DNA of 61,169 nt from Asaia bogorensis (GTDB lineage: Bacteria; Pseudomonadota; Alphaproteobacteria; Acetobacterales; Acetobacteraceae): assembly GCA_945873195.1 (NCBI GenBank), contig CAMCDA010000006.1:1-61169 (forward strand), in the 5' to 3' direction. Made by a program: the position numbers and the translations under genes. Within the stretch, counting starts at the first letter, position 1. Each line of letters begins with the position of its first letter. This document shows, one piece after another, positions 25,535-34,106 of this stretch. Below the pieces are notes generated by a model. That model saw nothing but the letters and a program-made list of their open reading frames with translations. It did no database searches and was not told the origin of the DNA.

Positions 25535-26488
25535 ATGGACCACCCCCTGCCGATCGATCAGCGGATTGCCCCCCAGGACGGGTTCCGTTCGTGGCGGCAA
25601 CACACGCTGAAATCCTCGATCAGCTGCGTCGGCGTCGCGGTCCATTCCGGCCGCCGGGTCAGCCTGACCCTGCGCCCCGCCGAGGCCAACCACGGCATCG
25701 CCTTTCGCCGCACCGACCTGGGCCGGACCATCCCCGCCCGCTTCGATCACGTGGTCGATACGCGGCTGGCGACGGTGATCGCCGACGCGAACTGGGCCTC
25801 CGCCCGCGTGGGCATGATCGAGCATCTGATGGCCGCCTTCGCCGCCAAGGGCATCGACAACGCCCTGGTTGATGTCGATGGCCCGGAACTGCCGATCCTG
25901 GATGGCTCCGCCGGCCCCTATCTTTTCCTGCTGGACTGCGCCGGCGTGACCGAACTGGACGCCCCGCGCAACATCATCGAAATCCGCCGCACGATCCGCG
26001 TGACGGATGGGGAAGCGTTTGCCGAACTCCGTCCCATGCATGGCCACGTGGTTCCGCCCGTGCTGGACATGGAAGTCTCCATCGACTTCAAGGCCGCGGC
26101 GATCGGCCGCCAGTCCCACGCGATGCGCCTGTCGGAGGACACCTTCCGCGCCGAGGTCGCCCAGGCCCGCACCTTCGCCCAGGCCCATGAGATCGAGCAG
26201 CTTCGCGCCAACGGCTTCGCCCGCGGCGGGTCGCTGGACAACGCAATCGTCGTCGACGGCGCGGACGTGCTGAACCCCGGCGGCCTGCGGATGGACAATG
26301 AATTCGCCCGCCACAAGCTGCTGGACGCGGTCGGTGACCTGTCCTTGGCCGGCGCCGCGCTGCATGGCCGGTTCGTGGCCCATCGCACAGGGCATGGGCT
26401 GAACAACAAGCTTCTGCGGGCCTTGTTCGCCGATCAGGCGACCTGGCGCCAACCCGCGGCCCAGGTCCTGGAGGCGGTTGCGGCCTGA
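25535..26488 (+). CDS. lpxC: UDP-3-O-acyl-N-acetylglucosamine deacetylase
   Basis: A 317-residue LpxC, the zinc deacetylase for the first committed step of lipid A synthesis. Zinc-ligand and catalytic blocks are visible: EHLMAAFAAKGIDNA, the DGSAGPYLFLL segment, and NEFARHKLLDAVGDLSL followed by GRFVAHRTGHGLN. The ATG at 25535 is chosen because the conserved protein begins near KSSISCVGVAVHSG; an open frame to 25448 is present but unsupported. It is followed by bamD and recN, an order common in alphaproteobacteria. Confidence 0.93.
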   Translation: MDHPLPIDQRIAPQDGFRSWRQHTLKSSISCVGVAVHSGRRVSLTLRPAEANHGIAFRRTDLGRTIPARFDHVVDTRLATVIADANWASARVGMIEHLMAAFAAKGIDNALVDVDGPELPILDGSAGPYLFLLDCAGVTELDAPRNIIEIRRTIRVTDGEAFAELRPMHGHVVPPVLDMEVSIDFKAAAIGRQSHAMRLSEDTFRAEVAQARTFAQAHEIEQLRANGFARGGSLDNAIVVDGADVLNPGGLRMDNEFARHKLLDAVGDLSLAGAALHGRFVAHRTGHGLNNKLLRALFADQATWRQPAAQVLEAVAA

Positions 26489-26529
26489 GCAGGCTTCGCG
26501 CCCCGCGTGAGCGTGATATAAGCGTGCCG

Positions 26530-27390
26530 ATGACCCAGATTCGCCCGATGATCCGCCGCTTCTCGCGCGGGGCCACCGCTGCCGTGGTCCTGATGCCCCT
26601 CCTGCTTGCCGCGTGCGGCGCGAAGGACGACGACGTCCAGGACCTTGGTCCGGTGCCGCCGGTTGAAGTCCTGTACAACAACGGGCTCGATGCGCTCAAC
26701 GCGCAGCGGTTCGTGTCCGCGACCAACCAGTTCCAGGCGGTCGAGCAGAACTACCCCTATTCCCCCTGGGCGGTGAACGCGCAGCTCATGCAGGCCTATA
26801 CCTTGTATGTGCAGACCCGGTACACCGATGCGCTGGGCACGCTCGACCGGTTCATCCAGTTGCACCCCGCGCATCGTGACATCTCCTATGCCTATTACCT
26901 CCGGGCGCTTTGCTATTACGAGCAGATCGCCGACATCCAGCGGGACCAGCGCGGCACCGAGCAGGCAATGAACGCCCTGCAGGAAGTCATCAATCGCTAC
27001 CCCGAATCCGCCTATGCCCGCGACGCTCGGCTCAAGATCGACCTTGCCCGAGACCATCTGGCCGGCAAGGAGATGGAGATCGGCCGCTGGTATCAGGGGC
27101 AGCGCCAGTATCAGTCCGCCGTTGGCCGGTTCCAGCGCGTGGTGGACGATTACCAGACGACAAACCATGTGCCGGAAGCGCTGCATCGCCTGACCGAGAT
27201 CTATCTGGTGCTCGGCCTGAAGGAACAAGCCCGCAGGACAGCGGCGGTCCTTGGCTACAACTTCCCAGGTAGCGAGTGGTACCAGGACAGCTATTCGCAG
27301 CTCGTCGATGACGGGCTGGTCGCCTCGCCCGAGGAGCGCGGCCGGACAAGCACCGGGTGGTTCAGCCGCACCTGGCGCTCGATTTTCTGA
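26530..27390 (+). CDS. bamD: outer membrane assembly lipoprotein BamD
   Basis: A 286-residue lipoprotein with a signal sequence ending in the lipobox LLAAC (Cys about 26), followed by five TPR-like repeats. The segment EVLYNNGLDALNAQRFVSATNQFQAVE opens the repeats, and PYSPWAVNAQLMQAYTLY and FIQLHPAHRDISYAYYLRALCYYEQI are typical BamD sequence. It docks to BamA in the beta-barrel assembly machine on the periplasmic face of the outer membrane. The ATG at 26530 is used; GTG at 26524 is also possible. Confidence 0.93.
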   Translation: MTQIRPMIRRFSRGATAAVVLMPLLLAACGAKDDDVQDLGPVPPVEVLYNNGLDALNAQRFVSATNQFQAVEQNYPYSPWAVNAQLMQAYTLYVQTRYTDALGTLDRFIQLHPAHRDISYAYYLRALCYYEQIADIQRDQRGTEQAMNALQEVINRYPESAYARDARLKIDLARDHLAGKEMEIGRWYQGQRQYQSAVGRFQRVVDDYQTTNHVPEALHRLTEIYLVLGLKEQARRTAAVLGYNFPGSEWYQDSYSQLVDDGLVASPEERGRTSTGWFSRTWRSIF

Positions 27391-27408
27391 GCGGACGGGC
27401 CGCGGAGC

Positions 27409-29139
27409 ATGCTCACCGCGCTCTCGATCCGGGACGTGGTGCTGATCGATCGGCTCGACCTCGCGTTTGATCGGGGTCTGACGGTCCTGACCGGAGAAAC
27501 CGGCGCCGGGAAGTCTATCCTGCTCGACAGCCTGGGCCTGGCCCTGGGTGCCAGGGCCGAGGCCGGGTTGGTCCGTTCCGGCACCGAGCAGGCCGTGGTC
27601 ACCGCCTGCTTCTCCCCGCCCGCCGGCCATCCCGCTTTTGCCCTGATCGAGGAGCAGGGGCTGGAGATAGAGGACGACATCGTCCTGCGCCGGGTCCTGA
27701 CCCGCGATGGCCGGTCCCGTGCCTTCATCAACGACCATCCGGTCGGGGTCGCCCTGCTCCGTCGCCTCGGCGCCGCGCTGGTGGAGGTGCAGGGCCAGCA
27801 CGAGCAGATGGGCCTCGCCGATCCCGCCAGCCATGCCGCGTTCCTGGATGCCTACGGTGTGCCGGCCCCGGTCCGGGGGGCGGTCGCGTCCACCTGGCGG
27901 GCCTGGCGCGACACGGCCGCCGCACTGGAAGCTGCCCGGACTGCCATCGCGGCCGCTCGCCGGGATGAGGAATGGCTGCGCCACGCGGTCGAGGAACTGG
28001 CGACGCTCGCCCCGCGGAACGGCGAGGAAGACCAACTGGCCGAGGAACGTCTGCGCTTGCAGCAAGGCGAACGCCGAGCCGAGGCGATCGCGGCCGCGCT
28101 GGCCGAACTCGCGCCGCGCGACCGGCGGAACCCGGGGCCGTCTGCCACGCTGCGCGCCGCGTCCCGGTCCCTGCAACGGCTGATTCCGTCCGGTCAGGCG
28201 GACGATGGCAACCACCCGGCCGCCGGAGCGCTGGCCGCGATGGAACGCGCCGAGGAAGCCTTGGCCGAGGCTGAGAACCTGCTGACTCGGCTCGCCGTCG
28301 AGGCCGAAACCGACCCACGGCTGCTGGAACAGGCGGAGGAGCGGTTGTTCGCCCTGCGCGCCGCCGCCAGGAAGCACGCGGTTCCGGTCGGGGGCCTGCC
28401 CGGGCTTCTCGACACCCTGTCGGACAGGCTCGCTCGGTTGGAAACCGGATCGGCGGAGGTCGATGCCCTTGAGATCGCCGCGCGCCGGACCCGCGCCCTC
28501 TACATGGAGGCAACCGCCGGCCTGACCGAGGCGCGCCTGAACGCCGCCCGCGGTCTGGAACTGGCGGTGGCCGAGGAGTTGCCCCCCCTGCGGCTGGAGA
28601 AGGCCCGCTTCTATGCCGAGGTTACGGCTTTGCCGGAGACGGGATGGGGCGCGTCGGGGGTCGATTCGGTGCGGTTTCTGATCGCCACCAATCCGGGGCA
28701 GGAACCGGGCGCCTTGGCCCGCGTTGCCTCGGGCGGGGAGTTGTCGCGGCTGATGCTGGCCTTGAAGGTCGTGCTGGCCGCGGGGTCCACCGTGCCGACC
28801 CTGGTATTCGATGAGGTCGACTCGGGCATTGGCGGCGCCACGGCGGCGGCGGTCGGGGAACGGCTGGCGCGGGTGGCGGAAACGGTTCAGGTCCTGGTCG
28901 TGACCCACAGTCCGCAGGTGGCCGCGCGCGGGGTGGTGCATCTGCGGGTCGCCAAGGCGGCGGCCGGTGACCGAACGGCGACGACGGTTGAGCCCCTGAC
29001 CCCGACCGATCGGCGGGAGGAGATCGCCCGCATGCTGGCCGGGGAGACGATCACCACCGCGGCCCGCGCCGCCGCTGACGATCTGCTGGGTGGGCACGAG
29101 CGCAAGGCCGAACCCCGGGCGCGCGTCCGCCGGTCATAG
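27409..29139 (+). CDS. recN: DNA repair protein RecN
   Basis: A 576-residue SMC-like ATPase for double-strand-break repair. It has Walker A GETGAGKSILLDSLGLALG at the N-terminus and a long Ala/Glu/Arg-rich coiled coil (about 150-370). The C-terminal signature is ASGGELSRLMLALK and Walker B is TLVFDEVDSGIGG. The gene starts 18 bases after bamD and is presumably in the same operon with lpxC. Length is normal. Confidence 0.94.
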   Translation: MLTALSIRDVVLIDRLDLAFDRGLTVLTGETGAGKSILLDSLGLALGARAEAGLVRSGTEQAVVTACFSPPAGHPAFALIEEQGLEIEDDIVLRRVLTRDGRSRAFINDHPVGVALLRRLGAALVEVQGQHEQMGLADPASHAAFLDAYGVPAPVRGAVASTWRAWRDTAAALEAARTAIAAARRDEEWLRHAVEELATLAPRNGEEDQLAEERLRLQQGERRAEAIAAALAELAPRDRRNPGPSATLRAASRSLQRLIPSGQADDGNHPAAGALAAMERAEEALAEAENLLTRLAVEAETDPRLLEQAEERLFALRAAARKHAVPVGGLPGLLDTLSDRLARLETGSAEVDALEIAARRTRALYMEATAGLTEARLNAARGLELAVAEELPPLRLEKARFYAEVTALPETGWGASGVDSVRFLIATNPGQEPGALARVASGGELSRLMLALKVVLAAGSTVPTLVFDEVDSGIGGATAAAVGERLARVAETVQVLVVTHSPQVAARGVVHLRVAKAAAGDRTATTVEPLTPTDRREEIARMLAGETITTAARAAADDLLGGHERKAEPRARVRRS

Positions 29140-29178
29140 GCCGTCTTGCGTGGTTGCCTTTGGCTGGCGGGATCGGGT

Positions 29179-29247
29179 ATGAAGGAACGTATGAAGAACA
29201 CGTCGCTCAGCAGGGGGTGTGAAGGGGCCGCGCGCCTCTCGAGATAG
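29179..29247 (+). CDS. possible 22-codon ORF ending in a terminator
   Basis: An ATG-started frame of 22 codons (beginning MKERMKNTSL, ending AARLSR) lies 39 bases after recN. Its TAG stop overlaps the first bases of an intrinsic terminator. The layout is like a leader peptide or the tail of a short RNA, but no plus-strand gene follows. It has no clear ribosome-binding site. Coding status is doubtful. Confidence 0.25.
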   Translation: MKERMKNTSLSRGCEGAARLSR

Positions 29248-29272
29248 CCCCGGCGACCGCGCGGGCTTTTTT
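29246..29272 (+). terminator. intrinsic terminator downstream of recN
   Basis: AGCCC pairs with GGGCT around an inner GC-rich stem-loop, followed by six T residues (29267-29272). It is correctly placed to end the lpxC-bamD-recN transcript. A copy of the 17-mer repeat ACCCCATGTCCGGTGAG follows at 29284-29300. Confidence 0.75.
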
Positions 29273-29283
29273 CACACGGTGCT

Positions 29284-29300
29284 ACCCCATGTCCGGTGAG
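29284..29300 (+). repeat. third copy of ACCCCATGTCCGGTGAG repeat
   Basis: Identical in all 17 bases to the copies at 23082-23098 and 23254-23270 and likewise preceded at about 12-18 bases by a run of T residues. It lies in the spacer between the recN terminator and the aap operon end. Confidence 0.7.
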
Positions 29301-29350
29301 GATTTAGCCCTGACCCGGGTCAGCGAAGTCGGCCCGGGGGACGCCCGCGC

Positions 29351-30151
<801 letters not shown>

Positions 30152-30178
30152 GCGTCAGGGTTCCCCGGGGTGCGGTCG

Positions 30179-31492
30179 TCAGCGCCGCTGTGAGCGATTG
30201 AGTTCACGCTCCAGGCCGCGGCTGTATTTCGACATGGCGAAGCAGAACATGATGTAGATCAGGGCAAGGACGACATAGACCTCGGTCGGGAAGGCCTGCC
30301 AGGGCGGATCGCTGAGCGCGACCTTGCCCATGGTCAGCAGGTCGAACAGCCCGATGATCAGCACGAGGCTGGTGTCCTTGAAGAAGCCGATGAAGGTGTT
30401 GACCAAGGGCGGGATCACCAGCCGCAGCGCCTGGGGCAGGATGATCAGGCCGGTCTTTTGCCAATAGGTCATTCCGAGGGCGTCCGCCGCCTCGGCCTGG
30501 CCTTTCGGCAGCGCTTGCAGACCGCCGCGAACGACCTCGGCCAGATAGGCGCCGGCGAACAGGATGACGGCGATCTGCGCCCGCAGCAGCTTATCGACGT
30601 TGACCCCGGGCGGCATGAACAACGGGAACATGACGCTGGCCATGAACAGCACGCTGATCAGGGGCACGCCGCGGATCAGCTCGACATACAGGACACAGAG
30701 CATCTTGACGGCGGGCATCTTGGTGGAGCGGCGGCCGAGGGCAACCAGGACTGAAAGCGGGAAGGCAAAGGCGAGGCCGAACGTGGCCAGGATCAGGGTG
30801 ATCGGCAGCCCGCCCCAGGCGTCCACCGGCACCGGGGACAGGCCATAGATGCCGCCCGACATCAGCACGAAGATCGCCGAGAGGGTGATGACCCAGACTC
30901 CGATCGCCGGCCAAGCCAGGGCCAGCAGCACGGCCGATGCGTAGCGGGCGACCATGTCGATCATGCCCAGGCCGTCCGAGAGGACCGCCGGTCCCCCCAC
31001 AACATCGTTGATCCAGCCCAGGACATTGGTGGCGACGACCACTCCGACCGCCAGCACGGCCCCGGTGCGGACGGGCTGGGAGTCGATGCCTTTCCGCCAG
31101 ACACCCTTGATCGCCGAGAAGACGTAGAGGCCGATGAACAGCAGGACCACGATCGCGGGGCGCCAATGTTCGGCATAGGGGAAGCGGCCGAACAGGATCA
31201 GGCGATACTTGTCCGCGATGATGGCCCAGCAGGCGCCCTGGCCCTTGACGTTATGACAGGCCGTCGTGTCCGGCACGCCCTGCGGGCTGTAAGGCACACC
31301 CCAGACGGCGTTCACGAAGGCCCAGTCGATCAGGCCGATCAGCGACCGTCCGATCAGGTAGACCAGGACCAAGGAGACAGCGGTGGACAGCCAGGTCCGG
31401 AACAGGTTGGCCCGCAGCCAGGCCCAGGGTCCCACGACCGAGGCGGGTGGCCGGGTCCGAGTGGCGGCGGGGGCCGTGGTGGCATCATTCAT
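30179..31492 (-). CDS. aapM: general L-amino-acid ABC transporter permease AapM
   Basis: A 437-residue permease, much longer than the ~220 residues of GlnP-type subunits, as is typical for AapM. Several extra helices and a large loop precede the conserved C-terminal permease domain, whose EAA-like loop reads QAEAADALGMTYWQKTGLIILPQALR. It starts three bases after aapQ and forms the channel with it in the inner membrane. Confidence 0.9.
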   Translation of the reverse strand: MNDATTAPAATRTRPPASVVGPWAWLRANLFRTWLSTAVSLVLVYLIGRSLIGLIDWAFVNAVWGVPYSPQGVPDTTACHNVKGQGACWAIIADKYRLILFGRFPYAEHWRPAIVVLLFIGLYVFSAIKGVWRKGIDSQPVRTGAVLAVGVVVATNVLGWINDVVGGPAVLSDGLGMIDMVARYASAVLLALAWPAIGVWVITLSAIFVLMSGGIYGLSPVPVDAWGGLPITLILATFGLAFAFPLSVLVALGRRSTKMPAVKMLCVLYVELIRGVPLISVLFMASVMFPLFMPPGVNVDKLLRAQIAVILFAGAYLAEVVRGGLQALPKGQAEAADALGMTYWQKTGLIILPQALRLVIPPLVNTFIGFFKDTSLVLIIGLFDLLTMGKVALSDPPWQAFPTEVYVVLALIYIMFCFAMSKYSRGLERELNRSQRR

Positions 31493-31495
31493 CGA

Positions 31496-32707
31496 TCAGC
31501 GCTCCACCAGCGCGATCCGCGCGTTGTACCAATTCATGAACAGGCTGATGGACAGGCTGATCGTGAGATAGACGGCCATGATGATGGCAATGCCCTCGAT
31601 CGCCTGCCCGGTCTGGTTCAGCGTGGTGTTGGCGATCGAGACCACGTCCTGAAAGCCGATGGCCACCGCGAGGGAGCTGTTCTTGGCCAGGTTCAGATAC
31701 TGGCTGGTCATCGGGGGAATGATCACCCGCAAGGCCTGGGGCAACACGATCTGGCGCAGGATCGCGCCATGCCGCAGGCCGAGGGCGCGCGCGGCTTCCC
31801 ACTGGCCGCTCGGTACCGCCTGGATGCCGGACCGCACGATCTCGGCGATGAACCCGGCCGTGTAGGTCACAAGGCCGATCAGGAGGGCGGCGAACTCGGG
31901 GCTGACGGTGGCGCCGCCCTGGAAGTTGAAGCCGCGAAGCACGGGCAGTTCGACCGTGAACGGTGCCCCAAGCGCGGCCCAGATCAGCACCGGCAGGCCA
32001 AGCAGGCCCGCGACAGCGACGGGCCATATCGCCGGACGCGTGCCCGTGCGCTCCTGGGTGCGGGTGGCATGGCGGCTCCAGAAGAAGGTCGCAACCGCGC
32101 CGGCCAGCAGCCCCAGCAGCGCGAAACCGAAGGCAGCGTTCCACTCCAGGACCGGAACCTTGATGCCGCGATTGGACATGAAGGCCGCTTCTCCGATCTT
32201 CCACGCCTGACGGGGTGGCGGCAGTCCCTGCAACAGCGTGTACCAGAACAGCAATTGCAGCAGCAGCGGAATATCGCGAATGACTTCAACGTAGAACGCA
32301 GTCAGCCGCGCCAAAAGCCAGTTGCTGGACAGACGTCCGATGCCGACCAGGGTGCCGATGATCGTGGCGAGGATGATCCCCACCACCGACACCTGCAACG
32401 TATTCAACACGCCGATCAGCAGCGCTCGGCCGTACGTGTTCACCGCGGGGTCGTAGGGGATCAGCGACTCCCCGATCGGGATGCCGGCGACCCGATCCAG
32501 AAAGCCGAAGCCGGTCGCGATCCGCCGAGCCGACAGATTCTGGATGGTGTTGTGAACCAGGTACCAGCCGATGCCGACGACGATGCCGACGATCACGATC
32601 TGCCAGACGATCGACCGAAAAAGCGGGTCCGACCAGGAAAGCCGCATCGGCCGCCTGGGCGCGGAGCGGGCACTGGCCATGCGTGGGTCGGGCGAGGTGA
32701 CGGACAT
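31496..32707 (-). CDS. aapQ: general L-amino-acid ABC transporter permease AapQ
   Basis: A 403-residue permease with the long AapQ-type N-terminal part (WYLVHNTIQNLSARRIATGFGFL, ESLIPYDP). The C-terminal transport domain has QWEAARALGLRHGAILRQIVLPQALR as the coupling loop. It is the first gene of the QMP block. A strong hairpin separates it from aapJ, so it receives less transcript than the binding protein. The 284-base spacer upstream (32708-32991) shows only that hairpin. Confidence 0.92.
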   Translation of the reverse strand: MSVTSPDPRMASARSAPRRPMRLSWSDPLFRSIVWQIVIVGIVVGIGWYLVHNTIQNLSARRIATGFGFLDRVAGIPIGESLIPYDPAVNTYGRALLIGVLNTLQVSVVGIILATIIGTLVGIGRLSSNWLLARLTAFYVEVIRDIPLLLQLLFWYTLLQGLPPPRQAWKIGEAAFMSNRGIKVPVLEWNAAFGFALLGLLAGAVATFFWSRHATRTQERTGTRPAIWPVAVAGLLGLPVLIWAALGAPFTVELPVLRGFNFQGGATVSPEFAALLIGLVTYTAGFIAEIVRSGIQAVPSGQWEAARALGLRHGAILRQIVLPQALRVIIPPMTSQYLNLAKNSSLAVAIGFQDVVSIANTTLNQTGQAIEGIAIIMAVYLTISLSISLFMNWYNARIALVER

Positions 32708-32938
32708 CGTCGGATTGCTCTCCTGCCCGACCTGCTCGGGACCATTGCGTCATGCTTCGTCAGACCAGCGCGAACAGACCTGCCACCAACCCGTCGCCCT
32801 GGCAATTGCCTCGGAAGATTTTCAAAGCAATTCCCGGGCCATCCGAATTGCAGGTGCGGCAATCCTGCCACGTGCCGATGGTGCAAAATTCATCCCGAAA
32901 GATCAACCACCGCCCGGGCGCAATTCACCGGACATGAA

Positions 32939-32966
32939 AACGGCCGCCCCGGGTGGGGCGGCCGTT
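32939..32966 (-). terminator. strong hairpin between aapJ and aapQ
   Basis: A perfect 12-bp stem (AACGGCCGCCCC / GGGGCGGCCGTT) with a 4-base loop lies 25 bases after the aapJ stop codon, followed on the minus strand by TTTT. It probably stabilises the aapJ message and reduces read-through into aapQMP. Confidence 0.75.
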
Positions 32967-32991
32967 CTGCTTCGTCTGGTCGTTGATGCGA

Positions 32992-34032
32992 TCAGCGCAT
33001 CGGCGGGGGGTATTGCAGGCCGCCCTTGGTCCAGAGGTTGTTGATGCTGCGGGGCACGCCCATCGGGGTGATGCTGCGGTCCCACAGTTCGCCGAAATTG
33101 CCGACCTGCTTGATGACGTTATAGGCCCATTTCGGGTCAAGGCCGAGCGCCTTGCCGAGATCGCCTTCAAGCCCGAGGAGGCGGCGGATATCGGGATCGG
33201 TGCTGGTCATGTGGCTGTCGACATTGGCCATGGTCACGCCTTTTTCCTCGGCCGTGAGCATTGCGATGAACGTCCAGCGCAGCACGTCGAACCACTTGTC
33301 GTCGCCCTTGCGGACCATGACGCCCAGCGGCTCCTTGCTGATGATTTCCGGCAGCAGCACGAGGTCGGCGGCCTTGGGGCCCTGGCTGAACCGGAAAGTC
33401 GCGAGTGCCGAGGCATCGGTCGAGTACGCATCGCAACGGCCGGACAGGAACGCGCCCTGCAGTTCGGACAGATCCTGGATCAGGATCGGCGTGAACTTCA
33501 TCTTGTTGACGCGATAGAAGTCAGCGATGGCCAGTTCCGTGCTGGTGCCCGGCTGAACGCAGATCGTCGCGCCGTCCATCTTCTTGGCGGAGTCGACGCC
33601 GGACGACTTCTTCACCAGGAAGCCGGTGCCGTCATAGTAGTTCACCCAGGCGAACATCAGGCCGAGGTTGCCCTCGCGGCCCAGGGTCCAGGTCGTGGTG
33701 CGCGACAGGACGTCGACTTCGCCAGCCTGCAGCGCGGTGAAGCGGTTCTGGGTGGTCGTCGGAACGAACTTCACCCTGGTCGCGTCGCCCAGCGCGGCGG
33801 CGGCGATGGCCCGGCAGGTGTCGGCATCAAGGCCGCGCATCACGCCCTGGCTGTCAGGCAGCGAGAAGCCGGGAACCTGGCCGGAAATGCCGCACAAAAT
33901 TTGTCCCTTGGTCCGCGCCGAATCCAAGGTTGCCGATCCGGATCCTTGTGCGGCCACGGGTTGTGCAACACCCAACGACACCGCCAACCCAGCCATGAGC
34001 GCGATCGCGCCTGCTCCCGTCCACCGCATCAT
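32992..34032 (-). CDS. aapJ: general L-amino-acid ABC transporter binding protein AapJ
   Basis: A 346-residue periplasmic binding protein with a signal peptide (about 1-28, ending VAAQG). The mature part begins with the AapJ-type GQILCGISGQVPGFSLPDSQGVMRGLDADTCRA. It continues with TTTQNRFTALQAGEVDVLSRTTTWTL and ends in GVPRSINNLWTKGGLQYPPPMR. It delivers polar and other L-amino acids to AapQM. It is separated from aapQ by a hairpin, allowing a higher dosage. Confidence 0.93.
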   Translation of the reverse strand: MMRWTGAGAIALMAGLAVSLGVAQPVAAQGSGSATLDSARTKGQILCGISGQVPGFSLPDSQGVMRGLDADTCRAIAAAALGDATRVKFVPTTTQNRFTALQAGEVDVLSRTTTWTLGREGNLGLMFAWVNYYDGTGFLVKKSSGVDSAKKMDGATICVQPGTSTELAIADFYRVNKMKFTPILIQDLSELQGAFLSGRCDAYSTDASALATFRFSQGPKAADLVLLPEIISKEPLGVMVRKGDDKWFDVLRWTFIAMLTAEEKGVTMANVDSHMTSTDPDIRRLLGLEGDLGKALGLDPKWAYNVIKQVGNFGELWDRSITPMGVPRSINNLWTKGGLQYPPPMR

Positions 34033-34106
34033 TCACCATGCCTCCGAGGCTTTTCGCGGGCCTATCCCGCTTTACCGGCGGACTGTGCGGTGCAGCGAAG
34101 ACAAGA

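Noticed and set aside
26434-29097. 887-codon minus-strand open frame opposite bamD and recN
   Set aside because: Low-complexity translation rich in Gly, Arg, Gln and His with no motif; it is the reverse of strongly supported bamD and recN.
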